Below are positions 47,665 through 59,032 of a stretch of DNA of 64,000 nt, one piece after another (position 1 is the first letter of the stretch; the number at the start of each line of letters is the position of its first letter). The translations under genes and the position numbers were made by a program. This DNA comes from Leuctra nigra (lineage: Eukaryota; Arthropoda; Insecta; Plecoptera; Leuctridae): assembly GCA_934045905.1 (NCBI GenBank), contig OW203768.1, positions 28,115,060 to 28,179,059 on the forward strand. The letters run 5' to 3'. A model generated the notes under the pieces. It was not told where the DNA came from, searched no databases, and saw only the letters and a list, made by a program, of their open reading frames with translations.

Positions 47665-49183
47665 TGTACACTCGGCCGCAGCAGTTCCTTCTGGCGACTG
47701 CAGGTTAGACAACTTTACATACAGCGCAGTGTTTTTGGTGCCTATTGACTAGATACTCTCAGAGCTTGTTTCCAGCAACAACCGATCGATAATGATGTAA
47801 ACAAATCAATCAAATCAAATGGCAGGACGTAAATAATACTTCCTAGACATTAATATGATGCGGTCTGAGAAAAGGGACCTTATGGTGAAATGGGTAGTTC
47901 CTAGTTATCTTTAACCAAAGACTTGCGTAAAAACACTTTTTATTTAACAAATAATACGATTACTTTAAATGGTTAACAAAACTAATATTATTAGAAATCT
48001 TGAGTTTTCACCACTATTCAGTGATCTTCTTTAGAAGTAGATTGAAACCCCATAAAAAAACACTCCGTGTAAAAATACCAGCCAAGTCTCTTCAACTATA
48101 AAAAAAAATAGAAGCAATCTAAAAATTCAGCACTGAATAGTAGTGATTGAGCGAGCGTAGCGAGCGTCTCCTTTCGGCTCATTTGGCACGGACCTCTGTT
48201 TTTTTTTTTTTTTTCTGTTGGGTGAGGCTGTACAGGTCAGAGTTTCTCTTCGATCGATCTGAAATTTTGCACACATGTAGAGACAACCTTTTCTGTTTGA
48301 AGGCTCCAAATTTTTTTTAAATCCATTCATTGGTTAAAATTGAAATAAACATCTCTTGATAGGTTGAAAAATGAAAATGGTCTTCGATAAATCTGATCAA
48401 TTCATATTTTGGCTATACAGGTCAGAGTTTTTCTTTGATCAGCTGAAATTTTGCAAACATGTGAAACCAACCTTTTCTGTTTGCAGACCATAATTTTTTT
48501 GAAATCCATTCATTGGTTAAAATTTGAATAAATATCTCCTGATAGGCTGAAAAATGAAAACGGTCTTCGATAATTCAGATCAAACTCATATTTTGCATGA
48601 TCATTAAGACCAACATTGTATCTTATTTAACAAAATTTCATCCCAATCAGTTAAGAACGTATGAACTTATTGACATTTTTAATATCTGTCAGTAATGAAG
48701 TATCCCAGAAAAAAACACTCCGTGTAAAAAAGGCAGCCAAGTCTCTTTACTTTAAAAAAATTCAACACCGAAAAGGAGTGATATCAAAAAAGGAGCCAAG
48801 TCAATGACATTTCCAAATATTTAATCGTATCTTTGAAATAAAAGTATAAACACCGAGAAATACTTTACAAAAGGACTTGGCGCATCGTTTTTTTAAAGAC
48901 ATCATTCTATCCTAAAAGTGGAAAGAAATTTACAAGTAGGTACATTTTCCTCTTTCTATTAGAGCCAGAATCTATGAATCAAGCTACTTTTAGTAATGAC
49001 TATTTTATAGTTTTGTCAATGGCGATAGAAGCATGATTTTATGCTGTAATATATAAGTAATATAAGGGTGAAAGAATTACATAACAATTGGAAGTGGTGA
49101 GAATGTAGGTTTCTTTGGAAAACTTCCATGGAGTCAGGAGTCAGGATCCTCATCAGTGTGTTGTGTCTAATGTCCGCCCGTCC

Positions 49184-49256
49184 GATCGGGTAGCTCAGTT
49201 GGTAGAGCTCTCGCCCGGCAAGTGAGAGGTCCCAAGTTCGTGCCCCGGTTCGGTCG
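49184..49256 (+). tRNA. tRNA-Ala(GGC)-like sequence, probably pseudogene
   Basis: Folds with a seven-pair acceptor (three of them G-T), D-stem GCTC/GAGC and anticodon stem CTCGC/GTGAG with GGC at 34-36. The T-stem has two mismatches (CCAAG/CCCGG), and position 33 is C not T. It sits inside a family A element, so it is likely a captured or SINE-derived tRNA rather than a working gene. Confidence 0.5.
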
Positions 49257-50160
49257 GATATTTTTCACAACACACATCCCTTCATATCAATTGGAAGTGG
49301 GCTCATACATATTCTTGCAGTACTGTTAATATGGCGATATTAGACTGGTATCTTTTCATAATTTGATCTTGACTGAAGGAAATCATGAAACGTTGTCAAA
49401 TAATTACTAACTAATGGAACACAATTATATATTTTTGAAGTGTCAAGTGTATAAAGTTAAATTTTTTAATAGAAATTCAATATGACTGTCTTCTTTGTGA
49501 AATGTATTTTTATAAAATGTGTATTAATAGAAATTGTTACATGATGTGAAGGTATAACGCATGATGAGACTTAATTATATTCACCACGAAACAATATTAC
49601 GAAGATAACTATTGTGTATATTTATAGAAAGCATAGACAACAAGTTTCATAGCGTATATATTCATATAGAAAATATTTTACAGAAGGTATGTATAATATG
49701 TACCTAATTGAAAGATGTTTCCCTATTATTCTAAACATTCAAAATGACGGTTGTATATAAATGGCACATGCTTATGAATAGAAAAATGTCTTTAAAAAAA
49801 CGATGCGCCAAGTCCTTTTGTAAAGTATTTCTCGGTGTTTATACTTTTATTTCAAAGATACGATTAAATATTTGGAAATGTCATTGACTTGGCTCCTTTT
49901 TTGATATCACTCCTTTTCGGTGTTGAATTTTTTTAAAGTAAAGAGACTTGGCTGCCTTTTTTACACGGAGTGTTTTTTTCTGGGATATCACTTCTTTTGT
50001 TAGTTTATTCATACAGCTTGTAGCACAGCTTGTGTCCGTGCAAGAACTTATTTCTTTAAAAAAATACGCCTATGCCGATTTGGATACTTAGAAAAGTTGC
50101 GTTTGGTATATAAGATTAAAATAATTATCCAAGAAGAATAGCTTTAAGTTTCGTTACAAT

Positions 50161-50700
50161 CGGTCCAGCCGTTTTCGATATATGACGTCACTTCCGGTTT
50201 TAGCAATGGCGGCCGAAAATAATGTCGTCTTGAATTCATAATTATTACTCCTACACATTTCCAAAATTTGGTTGCAATCGGTACAGCCGTTTTTGATATA
50301 TGACGTCACTTCCGGTTTTAACAATGGCGGCCGAAAATAATGTCGTCTTGAATTCATAATTATTAGTACAACACATTTCCAAAATTTGGTTGCAATCGGT
50401 ACAGCCATTTTCGATATATGACGTCACTTCCGGTTTTAACAATGGCGGCCGAAAATAATGTCGTCTTGAATTCATAATTATTAGTACAACACATTTCCAA
50501 AATTTGATTGCAATCGGTACAGCCATTTTCGATATTTGACGTCACTTCCGGTTTTAACAATGGCGGCCGAAAATAATGTCGTCTTGAATTCATAATTATT
50601 AGTCCAACACATTTCCAAACTTAGGTTGCAATCGGTACAACCGTTAACGATATATGACGTCACTTCCGGTTTTAAAAATGGCCGCCGAGAACAATGCAAC
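50161..50700. repeat. 118-bp tandem array with CRE/ETS/YY1-like motifs
   Basis: Four near-identical 118-base units start at 50161, 50279, 50397 and 50515; a diverged fifth starts at 50633. Each carries TGACGTCACTTCCGG and then aatggcggccg. The apparent repetitive ORFs on the minus strand are by-products. Confidence 0.9.
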
Positions 50701-52540
50701 CTTGAATTTATAATTATTTACAAAGTACGTTTACTTTTATCTGTTTTAAAGTATAAAGTGGTGAATTTAGCGTCATTTAGCATATTTATGACGTCATTTC
50801 CGGTATAGGTCATAAAATGTGTGACGTCATTTCCGGTTTCGATATTTGAATCATCAAATATTACTGATTACATAAAGTTGACCGTCTAAATCGTTTAGCG
50901 CTGGTTTTGTTCTAATCGTTTAGCCGTTTTTGAGACATGATGTCACTTCCGGTTTCAAAATGGCGGCTTCCGGTTGGTTTTATAACAAGTCAAATGAAAT
51001 ATCAAAAGTACAAACGTTACATAAATATCAAGACAATCGGATCAACAGTTGTTGCTGAAATGCAAATCGATGTATTTCAAATTTCATGACGTCATTTCCG
51101 GTTTATTTAAAATAATGTTCAGTCTTTTGATATTGATAATCCATATAGATGACCGTCTGAAACGATTGGCGCAAATTTCGTTCCGATCGGTCCAACCGTT
51201 GACGAGATATGACGTCACTTCCGGTTTCAAAATGGCGGCACAAAAAATTCATGGGGACAAGGTTAAATCAGACGCCAAAAGTGCACACGTGGTAAAAATG
51301 TGAGATCAATCGGTTCAGCCGTTTAGGCTGTGGCCTGTTTACCGGATTTTAGCTCCAGCCTACTACTACTACTAAGATTATTATTATGAAAACCGCCCTA
51401 AAACACTGTTTTCACGGCCCTCTAGCGCGCAAAGGGCGTAAACTATTGTTCCCAAATTTGGTATATGTTGTAGGGTGGGCCATAGCTCGAAATTAAGATA
51501 TTTCGCAACAATGTGAGATTTCTCAATTTTAAGATCCAGTAGGCCGAAAATGCCACTTTGATGCTTACAGTAAAAGTGGGTTTGCTCCAGCCTTTATATG
51601 AGAGTGTGCGCGCGCCGTACGACTTGGCTGGCGTGGAGCGACCGCTCCACTAGATCCAAATAAATGTTTTCCAGCGCCACTTGAATTGAATCTGATTTGC
51701 TATATTTACCAGGGTGCTTAGATGTTATTTTCACGTTTCGATGAAAAGCATAAACTTTTTTGTTGATTGAGTGATCATATTTTAATTCAATATGTATGGA
51801 TATGTTTTCTGTGCGTTGTGTACGCATTTCCGGTTCGAGAATTTGCACGTACCCGTGCTCGCTCATCAACGCGTTTCACTGAGCGTTTTCCTAGTATCAA
51901 AAAATGGGCCAAGTCAAAACTTATAATTTCAAAAACCAAAATATACTTGGCGCATCGTGGATATAAATAGTATTGAAGTATTGGCCAAAAATCAAATGTA
52001 CGTCGATATACATATGCTCTTAAAAACGATGCGCCAAGTGTATTTTGGTTTTTAAAATTATAAGTTTTGACTTGGCCCATTTTTTGATAGCACAACTTTT
52101 CAGTGCTGAATTTTTAGATTCCTTATATTTTTTTATAGTTGAAGAGACTTGGCTGGTATTTTTACAAGAAGTGTTTTTTTATGGGGATATCACTAATTTT
52201 GTTAGTTTATTTACACAACTTGTAACACATCTTATCGGAGCAACAATGACTAATTCCTTTAAAAAAATAAACCATTTCCGATTTGGATACTAAGAAAGGT
52301 TCGTTTGGTACTAAATAATGCTATATATGATATTACTAGGAAAACGCTCTGTGTAACGCGTTGATAAGCGAGCACGGATACGTACGACACCTCGAACCAT
52401 AATTCCTTAAAACACGGCAATAATATACTGAAGGCTAGAAGCATGATTCACTAAATTATATAAAAAATAACTGCATTTGTGTCTCATTGCAAGTTAGTAA
52501 CAGACACACACTCATGTGAAAGGAAAGGAGAAGGAGAAGA

Positions 52541-52813
52541 GAGATGAGACTCTGCAATATTTTCAGAGCTTACTCTGGGAGTAGTGCGTGGGATGAGATC
52601 AGGCAAAGACTCAGGAAAGCAGATTACCGTGGGAGAAGGGATCATGAAGAGAAGGTGAAGATAATAGAATCAAGAACTAACATAGGAAAGTATTCATTTG
52701 TGAGGAGAACAGTAGAAGAATGGAATAAACTTAAGGAAGGTGTAATAAAACCAATGCCAGGGAGTGTAGGGGAGTTTAAAGAGAGATTGATAAACCAACT
52801 GAGGCCAGAATGA
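52541..52813 (+). pseudogene. C-terminal tail of a LINE reverse transcriptase
   Basis: An 89-codon frame reads RRDHEEKVKIIESRTN, then YSFVRRTVEEWNKL, ending FKERLINQLRPE and a stop. This is the F-x-x-R-x-x-x-x-W-N-x-L type tail that closes many insect LINE ORF2 proteins. No RT core is nearby, so it is 5' truncated. Confidence 0.6.
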
Positions 52814-52920
52814 TAGATTATAGAAGAGGCATGGATGAATTTTCCTGAAATACGTTAGTCGTAGTAAGAAGATTTTTAGTTTGTATTAATGACCTACTAG
52901 TTACAAATATATTTTAGGTA

Positions 52921-53131
52921 CACTCCCCCAAATAATAAACGGTACTTGGTACAAAACGTATTGGCTGCTGGGCCGGTTCCTTGATAATCAATCCTTGTTA
53001 TTATCAATGAAATCAGAGCTCACCTAAAAGAGTTAGATAATGCGTTAGCACTGACTTCATTGGATGATGCCATCAAACCTTAATCAGTCAATTCATTTTC
53101 TTTCGAGTACCGTTTATTATTTGGGGGAGTG
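52921..53131. mobile_element. MITE with TA duplication
   Basis: Terminal inverted repeats CACTCCCCCAAATAATAAAC and its inverse with TA on both sides suggest a mariner-like non-autonomous element. Diverged relatives lie at about 37600 and 38450. Confidence 0.65.
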
Positions 53132-53199
53132 TACATACATTATTAATTATGACCATATCATAATTACTATTAGATTAATTACATTATCAAGATATTTTT

Positions 53200-53325
53200 T
53201 TGCTTAATAATATCAACACTATTATTATAATAATTATTATAGGTATTATTATTATTAAATTAAAATTAAGTGTTACCACCTGTATTAATACAATTTGTAA
53301 CTTAATAAATCAATCAATCAATCAA
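53200..53325. repeat. Low-complexity ATT and AATC tracts
   Basis: (TAT)n-like runs at 53217-53258 and a short (AATC)n at 53307-53327. Confidence 0.7.
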
Positions 53326-54104
53326 TGTGTATTTTTTGGAGTATTTAGGTGTGTATCAAAGGGATTTATTCCAAATAATAATTACAGAAACAAAACAGAT
53401 AAATAAACAATACAGATAAATACAGAGATTGAAACTCACAAAATAGGCTACATGACTTTATTTAAGAAATAGTATTCAAACAGTTACTTGCCGTTCCGTA
53501 CACTAGAGCAATTTCCTATTACCCAACACATTGTATTGTAACTATAAATATAACGTGATTTCATTTATCAACCAACCAACCAATCTATTTCTACAATCAA
53601 GCAGACATTTCGCTGGTCTACAAATAATTTGCTCAGCATTTGAAAGGATTGAAAGTAAGACTGCATGTTAAAACTTTTACGAACAATAAATACCTATACT
53701 ATCAGTTAAAATAAAATAAAAACTATAACCTCGCAGGTATTGCTATAACTATACCTATTTAACCGTAAAACGTATTCTAACAATAATCTATAGACAGCTG
53801 ACTGCTTCCGAGTTTGTTTTGAATGGGGTGCATCGAGCGGCCGCAACGGACTCCTCGAACCTACAATGCTATTTATATGGGAAAACACGATTTTTTTTAT
53901 TTATGGACGGATCTTTCTCAAAAACTATACAGGTCTAAGTAAGTATGAGATGAAGGTGTGTGCAACATTTCAGATCGATACGTTGACCAGTGCGACCTGG
54001 GTTGAAGCGACAAAAAAAAACACACACACAGAGAAAGTGCCGCAAGAGTCAAGTAGAGACGCTCGCTCCGCTCGCTTAACAAGATTGATATTGCAAATGA
54101 TATT

Positions 54105-54675
54105 ACATATCTTATATCTTACGTATGTAATTCTGATATCTCATTTGACTTGTTACAAAACCAACCGGAAGCCGTCATTGTTAAACCGGAAGTGACATCA
54201 AATCTTAATATAGGCTAAATAGATTTGAACGAAACCAGCGACACACAATTTAGACGGTCAACTTTATGTATTATCATCAGTTATATTTGCAGTTTCTTAT
54301 AGCAAAACCGGAAATGACGTCACACATTTTAAAAATCTCACAAATTTACATTTTGATACAATAAATACTATTTGAGACAGCTTATAATAAGATGTTATCA
54401 TGTGTAAATTAAAATTCAAGGGAGTAGGAATTTCAGCCGCCATTTTGAAACCGGAAGTAACGTCGTTTCTCGAAAACTGGTTAACTGATCAGTACGAAAC
54501 TAGCGCCAAATGATTCGGAAGGCCATCTTTATGGAATAGGAACAGTCAAACTAGAATGTTTTTATTTATGAGCCCGGAAATGACGTAATTCAAATTTAAA
54601 AATTATTATATTCCTTATTCTATTCAATGAATACATATTCAGAAAGTCTTAAATGATACACGTTCATTATAGATA
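54105..54675 (-). mobile_element. Family A fragment, inverted
   Basis: Contains inverted CRE/ETS motifs (ccggaagtgacatc near 54185, ccggaaatgacgtc near 54305, gaaaccggaagtaacg near 54450). It lacks the hairpin end and is cut at 54676 by a B copy. Confidence 0.6.
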
Positions 54676-55332
54676 CTAGGAAAACGCTCTGTGTAACGCG
54701 TTGATGAGCGAGCACGGACAGGCGCAACACCTCGAACCGAAATTATGTCTATCGAAAATATCATTAAAAGCCAATAATTCTTGAATTTCGTCAGACTCAA
54801 GTATAAAAATCTCAAAATTGTCCTAAAACATTAGTCCCAATAACCATGCAAAGCTTGAACCTTTTGAACCTTTCTGATTGAACTGTTCCTCGTTAATATT
54901 CAAAAATCACAGGATCTCTTAAAAAAAAATAGACCTGGGACCACTCATATGATAAAAGTGTGTGTACTTACACAATATTAGATCGATCTGTTGAATGGTC
55001 ATATCAGTTTCATACGTTTGAAAGTGTCTACTCTAACTACCTTGGAACTATAAAGAGTCGAAGTAGCCGTGATCAACATTTTCGAGAAATTTGACAGCCA
55101 ACACGCAAAATGTCCGTAAAACGTCAATAACTTTTGGATTGAAACATAGATTAGTCTGAAAATTGTCAAAAATGCAGATAATGTTAGTCCCAATGACCAT
55201 GCAAAGTTTTAAGTTGATCAGTCATACGGTTCAAGTTTAAATTTAAAAAATAACATAAAAGATTTTTTTAAATTTTAACCAATGGGAGGATTTGGCTGAA
55301 ACTTTGTAAGATTGGGTACAATGTTGGTCGCC
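54676..55332 (-). mobile_element. Family B element running into the gap
   Basis: Left boundary CTAGGAAAACGCTC after A. The interior matches 34480-35060 (atttgacagccaacacgcaaaatg). The other end is lost in the gap. Confidence 0.6.
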
Positions 55333-55532
55333 NNNNNNNNNNNNNNNNNNNNNNNNNNNNNNNNNNNNNNNNNNNNNNNNNNNNNNNNNNNNNNNNNNNN
55401 NNNNNNNNNNNNNNNNNNNNNNNNNNNNNNNNNNNNNNNNNNNNNNNNNNNNNNNNNNNNNNNNNNNNNNNNNNNNNNNNNNNNNNNNNNNNNNNNNNNN
55501 NNNNNNNNNNNNNNNNNNNNNNNNNNNNNNNN
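55333..55532. other. Assembly gap
   Basis: Exactly 200 N. Confidence 0.99.
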
Positions 55533-56065
55533 ACTTATTGCTGTTTTAAGTGTTTGAATATCTGTCCAAAGAGATTGATGGAAAAATATCAGTACAATAA
55601 TCTGTTATTTAATTGATCCAGAGTGTTTATGAAAAGTTGCAAGGAAAATTTGTAATAAATAATGTATAGTTAGTTATCTTTGATTGAATGGATCGTGCTA
55701 TAACTGCAATTGTTTGACCGATCATCACCAAATTTTGTAAGGTCATGTGTACCAGCATTATAAGTGATTTTTTACAAATCTGTAATGAGCTTCAAGAGTA
55801 ATAGAGATTTTACTGACATTTGTATACTTAATTTAAAACGGCCTATAGCCACTGCCACACCACCATTTGACCTATCAAATGGTCTTCGATTAATCTGATC
55901 AATCAAACTTATATTTTTAATGGTCGTTCAGACCAACATTGTCTCTTATTTTACAAATTTTCAGCCCTACCAGTCAACCATGTCAGTCACCAGTCACCAA
56001 CCAGTCAGTACATGTCGTGCGTGTCGGTGCTCGTTCATCAACGCGTTACACCGAGCGTTTTCCAA
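55533..56065 (+). mobile_element. Family B element emerging from the gap
   Basis: Runs to GAGCGTTTTCCAAG at 56065, a variant 3' end. Its interior is the inverse of that at 62560-63330. The 5' end is in the gap. Confidence 0.55.
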
Positions 56066-56231
56066 GTTTTAATCCTTTATTTGTCAATAATGATAGTACA
56101 AGTAAATATTCATGTGCCTCTAAAACCATAATTGATGGGGGTTAGAGAAGTGTTGGTTTGTTGATACTACACTATATAGACATATATAATAACATATAAA
56201 AACGTGCAAGTGCATCCGGCTTTTCTCAACA

Positions 56232-56400
56232 TCATATCTCAGAGTCTGCCGTCGCAATGAGACTGCGCAGTCCTGGCACAACACTCAGCAGCCCGCTGAC
56301 CGCGTCCAGAGCGTAGCGGAGTTTCTCCGAGTTGGAGTAGATGAAATGCACGCACCCGCAGTAGTTGAACACTGTCACGATCTTGTCCACTACCCACAAG
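56232..56400 (-). CDS. Fatty acyl-CoA reductase, terminal exon
   Basis: After the acceptor TATTGTTGCAG the exon completes an Ile codon and runs to a stop (ILWVVDKIVTVFNYCG to SLIATADSEI). It forms the C-terminal hydrophobic tail of the sterile domain of insect fatty acyl-CoA reductases. These ER or peroxisomal enzymes reduce acyl-CoA to fatty alcohol with NADPH. It follows the previous exon in matching phase across a 282-base intron holding a long ATTGT microsatellite. Confidence 0.75.
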
Positions 56401-56435
56401 CTGCAACAATAGCACAATATTACAGAAATGCACCT

Positions 56436-56596
56436 GTTGTATTGTATTGTATTGTATTGCACTGTATTGTATTGTATTGTATTGTATTGTATTGTATTGT
56501 ATTGTATTGTATTGTATTGTATTGTATTGTATTGTATTGTATTGTATTGTATTGTATTGTATTGTATTGTATTGTATTGTATTGTATTGTATTGGG
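56436..56596. repeat. Pentanucleotide microsatellite (ATTGT)n
   Basis: About 32 units of TTGTA, nearly perfect with one CACTG interruption, in the last reductase intron. Long repetitive ORFs on both strands are its by-products. Confidence 0.97.
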
Positions 56597-56682
56597 TGCT
56601 GGATTACTGCTTGGTTTTCGAATGGTGATTGATCTGCCATGAGGTTTCTGACATATTGTTGGAACCATATTATAATACTCAC

Positions 56683-56940
56683 ATCTTTATGTTCCTCCTG
56701 CACCTCGGCAGTGAAGAGAGATCCTCCTTCAGACAATACTGCCTCGCTCCTAGAAGACACTTCACGGCGTATTCGTTGTCATCAACTGTTTCGAAATCTA
56801 TCTTGAACTTCTCCTGGTCTTCTGCGCTCCTCATCTTGCGCATCGTCATGAACTTCTCGCTGCGGAACCGCCACTGGCGCGTGGCAAAGTATTCCAGCAC
56901 GTTCAAACCTTCCTGGATACGCCACTGAAGGCGCACCATA
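56683..56940 (-). CDS. Fatty acyl-CoA reductase, penultimate exon
   Basis: A 258-base exon bounded by CTTGTGCGCAG and AAGAT|GTGAGT. It encodes MVRLQWRIQEGLNVLEYFAT, then RQWRFRSEKFMTMRKM and, further on, FKIDFETVDDNEYAVKCLLG with ARQYCLKEDLSSLPR. This matches the sterile-domain signature of insect FARs (LEYF-x-x-x-x-W-x-F, then a D-W/D-x-Y-x-x-x-x-x-x-G-x-R-x-Y-x-L-K-E-D block). Phase joins both neighbours. Confidence 0.92.
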
Positions 56941-57344
56941 CTGCGCACAAGAATGTAACGTCAATTTATAATTTTCTCGGTTCGATCAATGTATGTATCT
57001 GATGTTGTAGTTTGTTATAGTTTTAGATGAGCCAGGGTCAGTATTTATCGGCCAGACTTAAAACTACAAACTTACTACTACTTAACTTACAAACTTAGGG
57101 TTATATCTTGGAACATTTTAGATTTTTTGCTTCTGTAATTATTATACGATGAGTTTTGGTGAAACATTAGCTATTTTCTCTTTTAATTTGCTCCAACGGC
57201 CGAACGCTTTAGCATCACCTAAGTCTGTAACTGAATGGAAACAAGCATGAAACATAGTTCAGAAAGGGAATTATTATTATCGTATGGTTTTTCATTGGAA
57301 CAATACAAGTAAACAATAGATAAACAAGAAAACAAATTATAAAT

Positions 57345-58450
57345 TTAAGTTATCAAGCCATTCGATCGCTTCTTCTGTCATATGCAAGATGTCTTCCTCC
57401 TCTCCTGGAAAGGCTAGCACGGGACAACTGCTCATGATGTGGTCTGTTGTCTGCTTCGGATGTCCGCAGACACAACTCGGATTGTGCGAAAAGCCCCATT
57501 TGTGCATCGAATAATTGAACCTCCCATGCTGGGTTCTTAACCTGTTCAGGTTGCACCAAGCTCTTCTACTAAGGTGAAAACCTGAGAGCCGGTCTCGGCT
57601 GTCGAAGTCATAAACTGGGCTGCTTCGATTAGTCTTTTTCCATTGGCTATTTCATAGTTCGTTGACATCGAAATTGCTCTCAAACAAACTTTTCGCCATG
57701 AGCAAAGGTGGATTCCGAGATCGCAAACGTTCATTTGGTGGCCTCAGCAAATCCTCACTGACTGGCAAGTCAGGGCTCTTCAGTATCTTTGAGTGCTCCC
57801 TCAATAGCGCCTGCTTTCTTCGGAGATCTGCTGGAGCAATGTTACTCAGCGCTGGTAACCATTCCAGTGGAGTAGATCGCACTGTGTCCGTGATCGTACG
57901 CATAGCTACGTTGAGTTGCGTGTCTACGTTATTGGTGTGACAGCTATTGAGCCACACCGGGGCACAATATTCCGCTGTTGAATATACCAGAGCAAGGGCG
58001 GAGAGGCGGATGCATCTCGCTAATGCACCCCAAGATGTTGTTGACAGTTTCTGCAGGATATTGTTGCGGGTTCGTAGTTTAGCTGCTGTGATTTCCAGAT
58101 GGGGTTTGTAAGTAAGAGTTCGGTCGAGTGTTACTCCCAAGTATTTAGGATTTTGATTGTGTTTTAACACCGCCCCATTGAAAACCACCTGCAGTTTTCT
58201 ATCAGCCTCCTTATTGTTTAGGTGAAAAGAAGTAACCTCGGTTTTGGTGACACTTGGCTGCAGCCGCCATTTCCTGCAGTATTCGCCGAGCCCCGCCAGA
58301 TCCTTAGTCAGCGTTTCTTCACCTTGGAGAAAATCCCTGTGTTGGAAAGCGTAGGCCATATCGTCGGCGTAGATGAATTTTCTCGCCCTTGACGGTGGTA
58401 AATCATGAGTATACAAATTGAAAAGCGATGGTGCAAGGACTGAGCCCTGG
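57345..58450 (-). pseudogene. Jockey-like LINE, 5' truncated, in the FAR intron
   Basis: Minus-strand frames begin at RT motif B (QGSVLAPSLFNLYTHDLP), then FIYADDMAYAFQ, KYLGVTLDRTLTYKPHL and STAEYCAPVWLNSC. They end in a Cys/His-rich tail (CVCGHPKQTTDHIMSSCPVL) after a frameshift near 57650. Wording and tail fit insect Jockey-type elements. The start at motif B indicates abortive reverse transcription. No poly-A tail was found. Confidence 0.82.
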
Positions 58451-59032
58451 GAAAAAATGAATGAAATGAAAATGAAAAAATGAATTCTGGGAAAAGAATG
58501 AAAAAAGAGTACAAAATCGAAATACAACAAAATTCAAAATCAAGGTTGGCGCAATGTTAAGAGACCACCACAAGAAGATCAAGAAGAAGATTAACGAGAA
58601 GGTATCGTGGTCGCGTGAAAATTCATTGCAATAAATTCTGTTAATTTGTATTAGCTCAAATTGCCTGTCGCTCTTATTGAATTTCGCTCATATTCCCCGT
58701 CGTTCTTATTGCAATGTCGCTCATTTGGGTTTCGCCCTTTTTGATTCACTCATTTGAGTTCGCTGTTTTTGTGTCGCTCTTATTGGATAGAACCATTAAC
58801 CAATCTGGTTCAATTTTATACAGCATGACTTCTCTTAGCGATATATTTATAATCAACACCTTGTTGTATAGGACTTGACTGGCACTGATAACCTTGCTGT
58901 AGAACGACACATATTATAATCTCATATCAAATAATATGACATGTTTTGATGCCGAAAAGTAGAAAGTAATAAACACTTGATACAGGATAATGCGGGGGAT
59001 CCAAGGATCACGTTGTCAACTTGAACACTGAC
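58451..59032. other. FAR intron, short AT-rich repeats, no gene
   Basis: Degenerate repeats around cgctcttattg, cgctcatttg and cgttcttattg occupy 58660-58790, a small diverged tandem array. Otherwise nothing recognised. Confidence 0.45.

Larger units (their letters stand above)
48703..51654 (+). mobile_element. Family A Helitron-like element (inner), long array
   Basis: Starts TCCCAGAAAAAAACACTCCG and ends GTGGAGCGACCGCTCCAC then CTAGA. It holds a tRNA-like sequence at 49184-49256 and about ten CRE/ETS motifs between 50180 and 51215, five of them in 118-bp tandem units. No protein domain. Confidence 0.75.
48147..51894 (+). mobile_element. Family B Helitron-like element, host of a second family A copy
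   Basis: Starts TTGAGCGAGCGTAGCGAGCG and ends GAGCGTTTTCCTAG, between A (48146) and T (51895). Own sequence is 48147-48702 and 51655-51894. The break at gaagta|tccaaataaatg matches the uninterrupted copies near 7553 and 60388. Confidence 0.75.
48048..52335 (+). mobile_element. Family A copy (outer), split by family B
   Basis: The left arm (CCCCATAAAAAAACACTCCG to agtagtga) is at 48048-48146; the element resumes at 51895 (tatcaaaaaatgggccaag) and runs through the second arm to 52335. Joining the two sides restores the arm sequence seen intact at 3755-3785. It is itself cut on the right by another B copy at 52336. Confidence 0.7.
52336..54079 (-). mobile_element. Family B element, inverted, with nested insertions
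   Basis: Left boundary CTAGGAAAACGCTC after A; right boundary GCTCGCTCCGCTCGCTTAA. It contains a LINE tail (52541-52813) and a MITE (52921-53131), so it is longer than other B copies. Pairing of the two ends is inferred. Confidence 0.5.

Noticed and set aside
50154..50699. Repetitive minus-strand ORFs of 72-91 codons
   Set aside because: Produced by the 118-bp tandem array, a length not divisible by three, so each unit shifts frame; no protein logic.
50161..50700. CRISPR-like array
   Set aside because: Whole units repeat without unique spacers, and the context is eukaryotic and transposon-borne.
56239..56760. 173-residue minus-strand ORF and its companions rich in NTIQY or CIVLY repeats
   Set aside because: They are translations of the ATTGT microsatellite plus real FAR exon sequence in the wrong frame, not separate genes.
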